A DNA stretch of 64,000 nt from Allobosea caraganae. Its GTDB lineage: Bacteria > Pseudomonadota > Alphaproteobacteria > Rhizobiales > Beijerinckiaceae. Where the stretch lies: the NCBI RefSeq assembly GCF_003351345.1, contig NZ_QQTO01000022.1, positions 62,001 through 126,000 of the forward strand. Direction: 5' to 3'. Under the pieces are notes generated by a model. The model saw nothing but the letters and a program-made list of their open reading frames with translations. It was not told the DNA's origin and did not search any database. Below, piece by piece: positions 1-7,908 of this stretch. Both the position numbers and the translations under genes were made by a program. How positions within the stretch are numbered: position 1 is the stretch's first letter; every line of letters starts with the position of its first letter.

Positions 1-65
1 GACCGCGTGAATCGCACTCAGGGTTAGGCGGACGGGTTGCCTTCGATCGCCAAGGAAGAGACGCC

Positions 66-158
66 TCACATGAACAGCGGCATCATAACCGCGAAGCCCA
101 GGGCGACGACCACGGCCATGCGAAACCAGACGCCCTGAATGCCTCGGCTGACTGTCAT
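66..158 (-). CDS. 30-residue single-span membrane peptide, paralogue A
   Basis: Not a recognised family. The frame starts at ATG with GGAG eight bases upstream and ends just after an LFM tail. Residues 1-13 are polar with two Arg and a Gly; residues 14-30 are hydrophobic (AVVVALGFAVMM), long enough for one membrane span. It aligns without gaps over all 30 codons with the peptide at 557-649, sharing about ten identical positions, including VS near the start, one G, one R, AxV, AxxF and a final LxM. A conserved pair of equal length argues for real translation. The longer frame reaching 389 adds only low-complexity, unsupported sequence. Role unknown. Confidence 0.5.
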   Translation of the reverse strand: MTVSRGIQGVWFRMAVVVALGFAVMMPLFM

Positions 159-556
159 GACGCCCGCTCCGCGCTCTTGAGAAAAGGCGTAGTCAATCTT
201 CGTGAACTTTATCACTGGGCACCGCATTGACGGCCGCTGCCTCAGAGTTTTCACCGGCTTTATTTTCGACTCGTTGCAATTTTCGCTCTTTGCGTTTGCG
301 CCTTCTGATATTGAGAAGAATTGAAAGGCTACGATGAGAACGCTTACGACGTCGCATAGTGAAACCCACCATGTTTGAATTCGGATCATTTTGTTCGAAA
401 AGGAAACAGCATCGGCATCGCTAAAGGAGACGCTGCAATGGGCGAGCCGAATTTCGGTTATCTTCGGTGGTCAGCGGATAAATAACCCGACCGATTGGCG
501 CACTGGCGTTGTAATTTCGATTATTGCCTCGTGCGTGGGTAAATGCTCGCGAGAGG
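159..556. other. Intergenic gap, nothing recognised
   Basis: About 400 bases, less GC-rich than the rest of the window. No convincing gene, RNA or long hairpin was seen. It presumably holds the promoter of the minus-strand peptide at 66-158. Confidence 0.4.
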
Positions 557-649
557 TTACATCAGCAACCGAAAGGCCGCCATGAATGCGACCGCAATCA
601 CCATAGCGGCACGCAATACGATGCCGCGTACACTTTCGCTGACTAACAC
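557..649 (-). CDS. 30-residue single-span membrane peptide, paralogue B
   Basis: Gapless paralogue of the peptide at 66-158, of identical length if translation begins at the GTG at 649. The order of features is the same: short polar head with VSES, a Gly and an Arg, then a hydrophobic stretch (AAMVIAVAFMAAF) and a final LLM. Start choice rests on matching the paralogue; the only SD-like bases (AAGG) touch the GTG directly, so a TTG nine bases further upstream cannot be excluded. Function unknown. Confidence 0.45.
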   Translation of the reverse strand: MLVSESVRGIVLRAAMVIAVAFMAAFRLLM

Positions 650-834
650 CCTTCGCAAGGTGAGCTGACCGTCGGCTGTAGTCAATCCGATCTTTACCGG
701 ATTCACGGGGGACTAGGTTCGAAGGTTGCGCGAGCTGAGTAGGCGTCGAGAGCTCTTAGTTTCGGGGCACGTAGAGCAAGTGTCTGGCTCCGATGAGCGG
801 ATGACCGAAATCCAACAGCCCGCGTTTACGGCCG

Positions 835-951
835 TCACGGAATTGGAAGAGGGAGGTAGAAGCCGACCGTCGCAGTAGCCGTCACCAAGATAATAACGGC
901 CAACCACAGACAGAAATCTGTCTTAGTTTCGGAGTTCGAGAGCATAGCCAT
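835..951 (-). CDS. 38-residue single-span membrane peptide
   Basis: A third tiny membrane peptide, unrelated in sequence to the first two. Polar, charged N-terminus (residues 1-12), one hydrophobic span at about residues 13-33 (FCLWLAVIILVTATATVGFY), and a short tail rich in Pro and Leu. GGAG lies four bases before the ATG at 951 and ten bases before a second in-frame ATG at 945, so either start is possible. No family recognised. Its place beside the paralogue pair suggests a cluster of small membrane peptides. Confidence 0.4.
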   Translation of the reverse strand: MAMLSNSETKTDFCLWLAVIILVTATATVGFYLPLPIP

Positions 952-1122
952 CCATCTCCATTGATTGCGAGATAAGTCCGCGATGGAGCTGGTCGTTCCA
1001 GAATTGCATAAAATCAGCGCGAATTTGGTAAATCAATTGTAACCCCCCGTCCTCGTGGGGACGAAGTTCGCGCCGATGGTTTGTCCTTCCCCGCTAGGCG
1101 GGCGTCACTTGCTCAGCGCAAA

Positions 1123-2592
1123 CTAGCCTCGCTCACCAAGCAGCTCGGATTTGTTCAGCCTTTCAATCAACGTGGAACTGGCTGCGTTTGCACCAATCAC
1201 TTCGGTATCCACGCCATGAGCTTTAAAGCGCTGGACGACCTTTTCCAGAGCGGCCACGGCTGTGATGTCCCAAAAATGCGCTTCAGATACGTCGATCAAC
1301 ACGCGCCTCCCCTCACCGTCTCGAACGTCGAAGCTATCGACGAACATGTCGGACGAGGCAAAGAAAACCTGCCCGAAGACCCGAAAGGTTAGCCGCTGCG
1401 CCGCTTCATCGTTTTCAACTTCGATGCGCATCAGCCGCGCCACTTTGAAGGCGAAGAAGACGCCGCTGAGAAGCACGCCCACCGCTACGCCTAGCGCTAG
1501 GTTGGAACTCGCAATCGTCACCAGAACGGTCGCCGCCATGACGGCGCTCGACATCTTGGGGTGGACGATCAGCGTGCGCAGCGAAGACCAATCGAATGTG
1601 TCGATAGAGACCATGACCATGATGGCCACGAGTGCGGCGACAGGAACCTGCGAAACGACCGGCTTCAACAGGACCATCAGAATCAGGAGCAGCGCCCCAG
1701 CAAACAAGGTCGATAGCCGTCCTCTGCCGCCATACTTCACATTGCTGACCGTCTGACCGATCATCCCGCAGCCCGCAATGCCGCCAAATAGGCTGGCCGC
1801 AACGTTCGCAACCCCAAGTCCCGAGCACTCGCGGTTCTTCGAGCTAGGCGTATCGGTCAGGTCATCGACCACGCTGGCCGTCATTAGGGATTCAAGCAGG
1901 CCAACCATGGCGATTGCGAGCGCAGGGCCGGCGATGATGCGAAGGGTATCGAGGTTTAGCGGTACGGATGGCCACGCAAACACAGGCAGCGAACTTGGTA
2001 GTTGGCCGAGATCGGCCACGGTCTTCACCGGCAAATCCAGCCAGGTTGAAGCGATGGTCAGCACCAAGATGCAGATCAATGGAGATGGAATTGCCGTCGT
2101 GACGCGCGGTACGAGATAGATCAGCACCAGGCCGGCCGCCAGGACGGCGTAGGTGGCAGGACCGCCGCCAATGACATGCGGTACCTGGGCCCCGAAGATC
2201 AGGATTGCGAGCGCGTTCACGAAGCCTGTGCGCACCGACTTGGAGACAAAGCACATCAGGACGCCCAGTCGGAACAGACCGAACAGTATCTGGACCACCC
2301 CCGCCAGAGCGCCCGCAGCCAGCAGATATTGCAGACCATGCGCGTAGACCAACGGCGCCGCTACCAGCGCGACGGAGCCGGCGGCAGCTGAAATCATGGC
2401 AGGCCGCCCACCCGCAAAGGCAATCACGATGCCGATCACGAAGGAGGCAAATAATCCGACTTGTGGATCGACGCCGGCAGCGAAGGAAAAGGCGATGACC
2501 TCGGGGATGAGGGCGAAGGTGGCGACGGCGCCAGCAAGCATTTCGCGGACAGGACGGCGGAGCCGTTCCCGGCGAATAGTGGACAGGGACAT
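1123..2592 (-). CDS. SulP family inorganic anion transporter with STAS domain
   Basis: SLC26/SulP-type inner-membrane transporter; substrates in this family include sulfate, bicarbonate and other anions, and the substrate here is not deducible. Residues 1-60 carry the opening signature (REMLAGAVATFALIPEVIAFS), followed by many hydrophobic spans to about residue 385. The last 100 residues form a cytoplasmic STAS domain (RVLIDVSEAHFWDITAVAALE). The start at 2592 (MSLSTIRRE) gives 489 residues and sits just before the conserved domain; a longer frame with a GTG start at 2697 adds 35 residues that look non-coding. No SD is strong at either start. No linked carbonic anhydrase or sulfur gene is visible. 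Confidence 0.85.
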   Translation of the reverse strand: MSLSTIRRERLRRPVREMLAGAVATFALIPEVIAFSFAAGVDPQVGLFASFVIGIVIAFAGGRPAMISAAAGSVALVAAPLVYAHGLQYLLAAGALAGVVQILFGLFRLGVLMCFVSKSVRTGFVNALAILIFGAQVPHVIGGGPATYAVLAAGLVLIYLVPRVTTAIPSPLICILVLTIASTWLDLPVKTVADLGQLPSSLPVFAWPSVPLNLDTLRIIAGPALAIAMVGLLESLMTASVVDDLTDTPSSKNRECSGLGVANVAASLFGGIAGCGMIGQTVSNVKYGGRGRLSTLFAGALLLILMVLLKPVVSQVPVAALVAIMVMVSIDTFDWSSLRTLIVHPKMSSAVMAATVLVTIASSNLALGVAVGVLLSGVFFAFKVARLMRIEVENDEAAQRLTFRVFGQVFFASSDMFVDSFDVRDGEGRRVLIDVSEAHFWDITAVAALEKVVQRFKAHGVDTEVIGANAASSTLIERLNKSELLGERG

Positions 2593-2884
2593 GAACGGGT
2601 CTCGCAAACCAGCCATCGAGGTTGGATTGAAGCCAACAAGGAAGGGCGATGCGTGGTTCGGCGGATCGGCGGCCGAAAGAGCCACCCGGATTTGCACCGG
2701 GTCCAGTCGGGTAAGCTTGTCTTACCGTTCGAGTGCCGAACTACGCAATGGCTGATCGGGCGCTTTCTTCCCGGCTTACCGTGAGCGGTGGGGTGCGGCT
2801 TACGAAGACCGTTCCTTGGGAAAATCTCTCCGCGTGGGCCCATCGACCTCTGAAGCACGAACTTTGCGCCGCCGCATATGAAAA

Positions 2885-2912
2885 GGCCCCGCCAGCGCGC
2901 GCCGACGGGGCC
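2885..2912 (-). terminator. Intrinsic terminator-like hairpin
   Basis: GGCCCCGCC pairs with GACGGGGCC (one wobble) around a GC-rich loop. Read on the minus strand the stem is followed by TTTTC. On the plus strand it is preceded by AAAA. Confidence 0.55.
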
Positions 2913-2975
2913 GAGTCTTTGGGGTACAAAGGAATCCGCTGGTAACACTCAAACGCCGGCCAGCGTTCCTGAATG

Positions 2976-3012
2976 AAAAGGCCCGGCCTCCGCGAGGAGT
3001 TCCGGGCCTTTT
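2976..3012. terminator. Bidirectional terminator-like hairpin
   Basis: AAAAGGCCCGG pairs with CCGGGCCTTTT, eleven matched bases including the A and T tracts, so either strand reads as stem plus T tract. It lies 260 bases beyond the DUF6894 gene on the minus strand. Confidence 0.6.
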
Positions 3013-3272
3013 GTGACCGTCGTCGCGCGTGCGAACGGTCGCTATCGATCTCGCTAATACCTCCGACCGACGACGGCCGGTACATCCGCGGCTCGCGTCC
3101 TGGTCGGCGATAGGATGCGCAGACGACTGGGTGGGACATCGGCGCCAGAGCCAAACCCGGATGTTGGGCGTTAGTTCCAAGGACGCGGCCAATGTGAGGG
3201 CTCGCCGCGACAGCACAGCAGGTGCTGGACGTCCTCAGATGGCCTCCGGCGCGCCTGCTTTCCTCCCGGCCC

Positions 3273-3542
3273 CTAAGCGGCGTCTTCCGCACGGCTATTG
3301 ACTAGCGTGAGATTCGGAGGGCCAAGGCCAAGACGGCTAGCGCTATAGATCGATCGTCCAGCTTCATCGCGAACCGTCGCCGTGAAATGACGATGCTCAT
3401 CCTCGGCGGTACATTCGCTCGACCGGTCAGGGAGCGCGTAGCGTGCGATTTCGCGAGCTTCAGCCTCGTCGGTGAACTCAAAACCTACCCTATCGACGAA
3501 AGCCCGCTCGCCATCGCTCACGTCGACGTAAAAACGCGGCAT
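3273..3542 (-). CDS. DUF6894 family small protein
   Basis: 89 residues. It opens with the family pattern MPRFYVDVSDGERAFVDRVG, then a D-E-A-E-A-R-E-I-A-R helix, as in the short DUF6894 proteins that occur in many copies in Hyphomicrobiales. Molecular role unknown; no signal peptide. AAAGG stands about eight bases before the ATG at 3542, which is why this start is preferred over the ATG 15 bases upstream. It stands alone, with its neighbours well spaced. Confidence 0.7.
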   Translation of the reverse strand: MPRFYVDVSDGERAFVDRVGFEFTDEAEAREIARYALPDRSSECTAEDEHRHFTATVRDEAGRSIYSASRLGLGPPNLTLVNSRAEDAA

Positions 3543-3696
3543 GATCGAACCTTTCAAAGGTCAAACGCCCTCATTTGACCATAAGTAAGGGGCGGGTGTG
3601 AAGGGCGTTCACCGCATCGCCGCGGGGAGGCACTTATGAATTGCTCGCTAGTGAAGCGAAGGTTGATGAGCCTGCGTGCCGCAGCAAACAAAAAAG

Positions 3697-3722
3697 GCCC
3701 CGCCAGCTCACGCTGACGGGGC
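3697..3722 (-). terminator. Intrinsic terminator of the secreted-protein gene
   Basis: On the minus strand GCCCCGTCAGC pairs with GCTGGCGGGGC (one G-T) around a four-base loop, followed by CTTTTTTG. It starts eight bases beyond the stop of the gene at 3730-4173. Confidence 0.8.
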
Positions 3723-3729
3723 TTCAATT

Positions 3730-4173
3730 TCATCGCGGGCACCAATCCCAGAAGCCCGTGGTGCGTTGCGGTGTGGTGTAGAACCAGCAGTATCCGGAAC
3801 GAGGTGCCCGCCCCGCAATTGCAACTGCGCTGGCGCCCGCGATAAAACCTATCGCTGCGCCTGCCGCCACCGCGCCGCCCCGATTCCAGTGACGACGGGG
3901 GTGGACGACAACCACTCGGCCAGGCCTATGGTTCCGAACAGTCGAGCGTCCGCGATAGACATGAGAGCGGCCGCGGGAGCGGTTCACCTGGGGGCGGCTA
4001 CCACGATGCGAACGTTGAACCTGCCTGGCGCCGCGGACGTTCTGGCGGGATACATCTCGTGCTGAGGAGCGACCTTGCGCCTCAGCAGGACTAGGAGCGG
4101 CCAGCGGTGGGATCAGGCTCGTTACGAAGGCGAGCAACATGAAGAGCGATTTCAGTTTCAGATTCTTGCGCAA
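3730..4173 (-). CDS. Small secreted basic protein, function unknown
   Basis: 147 residues. Residues 1-33 form a signal peptide (KLKSLFMLLAFVTSLIPPLA, then PAEAQ). Residues 34-95 are very rich in Arg, Ser, Gly and His, followed by a Gly/Ala-rich hydrophobic segment (AVAAGAAIGFIAGASAVAIA) and a tail ending YCWFYTTPQRTTGFWDWCP. This layout is common in small exported proteins of Hyphomicrobiales. The two Cys in the tail could form a disulfide. Start: TTG at 4173, chosen because a perfect AGGAGG lies five bases upstream. Its own terminator follows. Biochemical role unknown. Confidence 0.75.
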   Translation of the reverse strand: MRKNLKLKSLFMLLAFVTSLIPPLAAPSPAEAQGRSSARDVSRQNVRGARQVQRSHRGSRPQVNRSRGRSHVYRGRSTVRNHRPGRVVVVHPRRHWNRGGAVAAGAAIGFIAGASAVAIAGRAPRSGYCWFYTTPQRTTGFWDWCPR

Positions 4174-4382
4174 GCTAACCTCCTAGAAGCGGTTGAGCCC
4201 CGTCCCCAATCCTTTGCAAAGCAATCGTATACCTTACGGGCGCTCCGCACACAGCGGTATCAAAAAAAGCGGCGCCACCTCGGAGGATGACGCGCCCAGA
4301 CTACCAGCGCCCACGGCTGGGGGTATGAGGCGCGTCGGACAAACGAGGAGCGGCGGTTCCGTTCCGAGGCGAGCGCTGAGTC

Positions 4383-6134
4383 TCATGCTGCCTGTCCAAG
4401 CGCCCGATAGCTGCCAGCTACGGCCTCAAACCGCCGCTCCTGCCCCATGAACCAGAACTCCACTTGCCCGGGCGCACCGCACGTGGGCTGACGCCTGATC
4501 TTCTTGGCTGAGACGATGGTCTTTCGAGCCTCGTAATCGCGATAGACGACGATGCCGGCATCGGCCTTGTTGCGCCAGTGGGCTGAGCCGGAGATGTCGT
4601 AGAGGCCAGGCTGAGGCTCCTTACCTCCGCCGGGGTTCAGCAGCTTTGTCGGATGGGCAACGACGACGACCGTTACGTCATGGACGCGGCCAAACAGCTT
4701 GCACTTGCTGATGAGCTGCGAGACGAACTCGGTCTCCTGCTGATTGGAGGGGCGTGAAGCCTCTAGCTCGTTGTAGGGGTCAATGATCAGGCCCCGGATG
4801 CCTTTGCGCAGGACAGCGGCCTTGGCCCGCCCCAGCACCCAATCGATCGTCGGGGTGTGATCGGCGGCGTCGATGAAGGCGAAGCGCTCCCGCACCCATC
4901 CCAGCGCGGCGGAAAGCTGCTCGGGATCCATGCGCATGGTTGGGCCGGCATGGAACGGCGCGCCTGCCTTGATCTCGCACAAGTCGGCGATATGGCTCTC
5001 GGTCCCTGTCTCGGGTGAGAACACCGCCCAGCGCCAATCGTGCAGGCCTGACATCGCGACGGCGACCTGATCGAAGAACCGCGACTTGCCGTGGTTCGGG
5101 ATGCCAGTGACGACGACAAACTGGCCAGGCATCACCTTGAACGCCTGATCGAAGTCCGGCCCGAGCCCGCACGAGAGCGGCTGAGGGCCATTCCCACGAT
5201 ACATCTCCCACACGCTGTCCGCGAAGTCGTCCACGCTGTAGAGCCCGTCTATGGGCCAAGGCTCGGCGTTGGCGACGCACTCGCGCAGCACATCCGCGCC
5301 GTGATCCATCAGGCACTCGTTGGCGTCCTTCGTCTGGGCATCGCCAGCAGACGGGAAACGGACGCGCCAGCAGCGGTCCTTGCCGAGACGGCGCGCTAGC
5401 TCCTGCGCCAGCAATTCGCCCGGCCCGTCCATGTCGGTCGCGATCAAGATGCGGCCGGCGGCCTCCAGCTCGGCGGCATGGGTCGCCAGAGGCTCGTAGC
5501 GCTTATCCGACTGCTCCGGCTTGTCCGGTGCGCCGTTGGGCAGGCTGACGGCATTCGGCAGACCCGCCTCGATCATGGCGAGCACATCCATCTCGCCTTC
5601 GACGAAGATCAGATCCTTGCCGGTCTCGATCGCGTCGGCGTTGTACAGGACCGGCTCGGGCTGCTTCTCCTGGCGGAAGTTCTTGGCCGCGTCGCGGTAC
5701 TTCACGTTGCGCAGCACGCCCGCCCACTCGTAGGAAAAGGCGATGCAGTCGGCTTCGGCTTCGATCTGGGGAAACCACTGGCGTGAGCGATAGATGCACA
5801 TGCGCTCCACCGTTGCCGCGCTGATGCCGCGCGAGGCGAACCAAGCCAGCAGCTTGTCGGGCCGCCGCGGATTCTCGACGCGGGCGGGGCGGTTAAACAT
5901 GCGGACCTCTTTGCGGTGGTGAGGATGGAAGTCGTTGCCGCCGACGCCGCCGATCCAGGGGCAGTGGTGGCAGTCCCATTTCACGCGGTCGTCGAACACG
6001 GTGACCGACAGGCAGGGCTCGGTTTTCTTCTTCCGAGCAGCCGAGCAGCGCGGGCACGGCAGCTTGTGATTGCCGAGCCGGTAGGACCGGAGCCGGATGC
6101 CCTCTGCGGCGAGCTTTTGGATGAAATCAGCCAT
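4383..6134 (-). CDS. Phage-type primase-helicase (T7 gp4/Twinkle-like)
   Basis: 583 residues, predicted to prime and unwind DNA for replication of the integrated element. In order: a zinc-ribbon primase domain (C27-x2-C30 ... C55-x2-C58), a TOPRIM domain (VEGEMD at about 178-183; ATDMDGPGE at about 232-240), and a RecA-type DnaB-family helicase domain (Walker A GIPNHGKS at 344-351; Walker B-like GLIIDPYNE; VVVVAHPTK). The ATG at 6134 overlaps the upstream stop (TGATG) and has GGAGG five bases before it. An open extension of 44 codons upstream overlaps the DUF1376 gene and is not credible. Last gene of the minus-strand element operon. Confidence 0.9.
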   Translation of the reverse strand: MADFIQKLAAEGIRLRSYRLGNHKLPCPRCSAARKKKTEPCLSVTVFDDRVKWDCHHCPWIGGVGGNDFHPHHRKEVRMFNRPARVENPRRPDKLLAWFASRGISAATVERMCIYRSRQWFPQIEAEADCIAFSYEWAGVLRNVKYRDAAKNFRQEKQPEPVLYNADAIETGKDLIFVEGEMDVLAMIEAGLPNAVSLPNGAPDKPEQSDKRYEPLATHAAELEAAGRILIATDMDGPGELLAQELARRLGKDRCWRVRFPSAGDAQTKDANECLMDHGADVLRECVANAEPWPIDGLYSVDDFADSVWEMYRGNGPQPLSCGLGPDFDQAFKVMPGQFVVVTGIPNHGKSRFFDQVAVAMSGLHDWRWAVFSPETGTESHIADLCEIKAGAPFHAGPTMRMDPEQLSAALGWVRERFAFIDAADHTPTIDWVLGRAKAAVLRKGIRGLIIDPYNELEASRPSNQQETEFVSQLISKCKLFGRVHDVTVVVVAHPTKLLNPGGGKEPQPGLYDISGSAHWRNKADAGIVVYRDYEARKTIVSAKKIRRQPTCGAPGQVEFWFMGQERRFEAVAGSYRALGQAA

Positions 6135-6859
6135 CACATCCTCCACGAGTTCGGATCGTGGGAGGCGACGGCTTGCTGACCCCGAAGAGCCGCCTCGATC
6201 CACGCAACCGGATCGATTGGGTTCGCGTCGCGGGCGTCCACCAGAACCCGCAGGACCCGGCGACAATCGTCACGTGACGATTTCAGCCATTTGCCGATCA
6301 GGGGACGGGCGGCTCCTGTTGGCTTGCCTGTCAGCCCCGTCAGGATCGACACGCCATCGCGAAAAAGCTGGGTCCGCCAGTCTAGCGGGCCGATCTCTGC
6401 CGACGGCAGTTCCGGGGCGGTTTCGCCCGTACCTTTAGGTACGGAGTATGTGGTTGTGGTTGGTTCAGCATTGCTTCGTTTTTCAGGAAGCATTGCTGAA
6501 GCATTGCTTCGCCTCGAATTACCAGAGGCCTTACCCCCGCAACGTCCTGCGTTTGCACGCTTTTCATACTTCTCCCGAGCCTCTGCCATTTCGCGTTCAA
6601 CCCGCGAATGGTGCCACCCGTCCTTGAAAAACGATGCCAGGGTGTCGCGACTGGCGGTCCACTCCTCGGGTGTCAAACGTGCGATCCGTTGAAGCATTGC
6701 TTCGTCGTTCGGAAGGCCGCCGTGGACCCAGTAGTGCGAGATAAGGAGCAGATACGCGCCGTGCTGCGCGGCGCTCAGATGCAACGTGTCCGCAAGATAG
6801 TCGGCGACGTAGAACGCCATCCACGGGCGGCGATTGGGTAACGGAGAAGGCGCGCTCAT
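6134..6859 (-). CDS. DUF1376 (YdaU-like) replication protein
   Basis: 241 residues. The N-terminal half is the DUF1376 domain (RPWMAFYVADYLADTLHLSA, then AAQHGAYLLLISHYW), typical of phage and element replication regions next to helicase genes. A low-complexity linker (about residues 110-150) follows, then a C-terminal helical segment (WIEAALRG). Family members are thought to act like phage replication initiators; that is inference. The gene overlaps its upstream neighbour by ATGA and its downstream neighbour by TGATG. Its linker DNA carries repeated 13-base palindromes (see repeat entry). Confidence 0.85.
   Translation of the reverse strand: MSAPSPLPNRRPWMAFYVADYLADTLHLSAAQHGAYLLLISHYWVHGGLPNDEAMLQRIARLTPEEWTASRDTLASFFKDGWHHSRVEREMAEAREKYEKRANAGRCGGKASGNSRRSNASAMLPEKRSNAEPTTTTYSVPKGTGETAPELPSAEIGPLDWRTQLFRDGVSILTGLTGKPTGAARPLIGKWLKSSRDDCRRVLRVLVDARDANPIDPVAWIEAALRGQQAVASHDPNSWRM
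6465..6703. repeat. Palindromic 13-mer repeats inside the DUF1376 gene
   Basis: GAAGCATTGCTTC, an inverted repeat of GAAGCA around one T, occurs perfectly at 6498-6510 and 6691-6703. Two 11-of-13 matches lie at 6465-6477 and 6487-6499. Three of the four fall within 46 bases, in the linker-coding part of the gene. The layout resembles iterons placed inside a phage initiator gene. Confidence 0.6.
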
Positions 6860-7083
6860 GGCGTGCCTCCGTTCTTGTCGGCGAAGACCTCGGGCACCGT
6901 GTCGAGCATCGCCTTCACGCAGGCGCCGAACTTTTCGAGGGAGCGTTTCAGCGCGATGTCGTCGTCCGTCGCGAGGTGGTCGGTCGCGAGGCCGAGATGT
7001 AGTGCGGCCATAGACATGGTCACCATGAGGAAGGCGCGGGGCTCGTAAGCCCCGACGCGATTGGTGGAGGTGACGGCGTTCAT
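6856..7083 (-). CDS. Hypothetical element protein, 75 residues
   Basis: No family recognised. The sequence is mixed helical, with a Met/Ala-rich segment (FLMVTMSMAALHLGLAT) and an acidic middle (TDDDIALKR). No signal peptide or cysteine pair. Its stop overlaps the DUF1376 start by ATGA and its start overlaps the stop of the gene at 7080, so it is translationally coupled in the element operon, which is the main support for its being real. Confidence 0.65.
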   Translation of the reverse strand: MNAVTSTNRVGAYEPRAFLMVTMSMAALHLGLATDHLATDDDIALKRSLEKFGACVKAMLDTVPEVFADKNGGTP

Positions 7084-7370
7084 GGCGCCATCCGATTGAT
7101 CACGGTGACGGGCGTCCGCAGGACATACCGGGCGTGGCTGCCGGCGTACGGACCGCCATGCTTCTCGTCGATCGTCTCAATCCCAATGCCGCCGCCGCGC
7201 AGCTTGAACACGTAGTGCGACCAGCGCGGGCCGGGATGATCGATCGGCGTGCAGCCTTTCTCGCCCGCAGCAATCAGGTTGTTGAGCGCCCAAGCGTCAC
7301 GGCCTCGGAAGACGCGCGGGGCCGGATCGCCGTCGATGGTGACGGTGATGCTTTTGAGGTGCTGGCTCAT
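7080..7370 (-). CDS. Winged-helix-like element protein
   Basis: 96 residues. The core (WALNNLIAAGEKGCTPIDHP, then RWSHYVFKLRGGGIGIET) resembles the short winged-helix proteins of phages and integrative elements, in which a helix is followed by a GxxxxxxIDHPGPRWS turn and two strands. It probably binds DNA; target unknown. It overlaps the next gene by ATGA and begins two bases after the preceding stop, within one operon. Confidence 0.6.
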   Translation of the reverse strand: MSQHLKSITVTIDGDPAPRVFRGRDAWALNNLIAAGEKGCTPIDHPGPRWSHYVFKLRGGGIGIETIDEKHGGPYAGSHARYVLRTPVTVINRMAP

Positions 7371-7372
7371 GA

Positions 7373-7573
7373 TCAGCGGCCCTCCCTGAGAAGGCCGGCC
7401 AGCCGAGCCATATCGAGAGCGAGCGCCTGAGAGACGGTGACCCGGCCTAAAATCAGCTTGAGCGCCAAGGCCTGTGTGGTAAGTTCGGAAGTGCTTGCTG
7501 CCGAGCTAAGCGAAATTCCGGACCCGACGCGCGCCCTGCCAGGCGTCGTCGGGTTCATCGTTTCAAGCTGCAT
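7373..7573 (-). CDS. Hypothetical element protein, 66 residues
   Basis: No family recognised. The first 30 residues are polar (Ser, Thr, Gly, Pro) and the remainder is a Leu/Ala-rich helix (QALALKLILGRVTVSQALAL). The ATG follows the excisionase-like gene's stop by one base, and the gene's own stop precedes the next ATG by two bases, consistent with tight coupling. Confidence 0.55.
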   Translation of the reverse strand: MQLETMNPTTPGRARVGSGISLSSAASTSELTTQALALKLILGRVTVSQALALDMARLAGLLREGR

Positions 7574-7574
7574 A

Positions 7575-7775
7575 TCAGGCCGCCTTCCGTTCGCCAGAGG
7601 GAAGGGCGTCGAGCCAGGTCTTCAGATCATGCGCCGCGATCAGCGTGCGGCGTCCATACTTGCGAGCCTTGATCCGGCCTGCGCCAATCTCAGCGTAAAG
7701 GGCGGTAAGCCCGATACCGATAGACCGTGCCGCCTGCTTAGGCGGATACGCGAGAGGCATCTCTTCGAGGTGCAT
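7575..7775 (-). CDS. Excisionase/AlpA-like helix-turn-helix protein
   Basis: 66 residues. AYPPKQAARSIGIGLTALYA followed by EIGAGRIKARKYGRRTLI and a WLDALP end is the classic HTH_17/excisionase layout: a helix-turn-helix, then a wing with basic residues. Expected to bind near the attachment site and direct excision, or to regulate the element operon. Start at ATG 7775, with GAGG eight bases upstream; an ATG 24 bases earlier has no SD. First gene of the five- to six-gene run leading to the primase-helicase. Confidence 0.75.
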   Translation of the reverse strand: MHLEEMPLAYPPKQAARSIGIGLTALYAEIGAGRIKARKYGRRTLIAAHDLKTWLDALPSGERKAA

Positions 7776-7868
7776 GGATTTGTCCTCAATCGCCCGCATT
7801 CGGGTGAACGCAACTGAGCGGGTGAGGACGAAATTGGCTGCGGATCAGCGCCTTCGCGATTTGTTCAT

Positions 7869-7895
7869 TTGTTCGGGGAGGAAAGACCCGAACAA
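7869..7895. promoter_or_regulatory. Inverted repeat upstream of the excisionase-like gene
   Basis: TTGTTCGGG and CCCGAACAA are perfect 9-base arms around a 9-base spacer. The site lies in the 133-base gap between the unknown gene (stop at 7909) and the HTH gene (start at 7775). No clear T tract follows on either strand, so an operator fits at least as well as a terminator. Confidence 0.45.
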
Positions 7896-7908
7896 TGGGC
7901 CGGACAAT

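Larger units (their letters stand above)
2593..3272. other. Intergenic gap with two terminator hairpins
   Basis: About 680 bases between the start of the SulP gene and the end of the DUF6894 gene. Two GC-rich hairpins with A or T tails sit at 2885-2912 and 2976-3012. Open frames crossing this stretch run through the hairpins and have no family signature, so none is called. A short untranslated RNA ending at one of the hairpins is possible but unsupported. Confidence 0.5.

Noticed and set aside
2741..3292. A 183-codon open frame on the minus strand
   Set aside because: It crosses two terminator-like hairpins and has no recognisable domain or SD.
4270..4285. AAGCGGCGCCAC, similar to the tRNA-Thr 3' end AAGCGGCACCAC, as a second attachment site
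   Set aside because: It lies in the opposite orientation to the tRNA and matches only about 11 bases, so it cannot be the direct-repeat partner.
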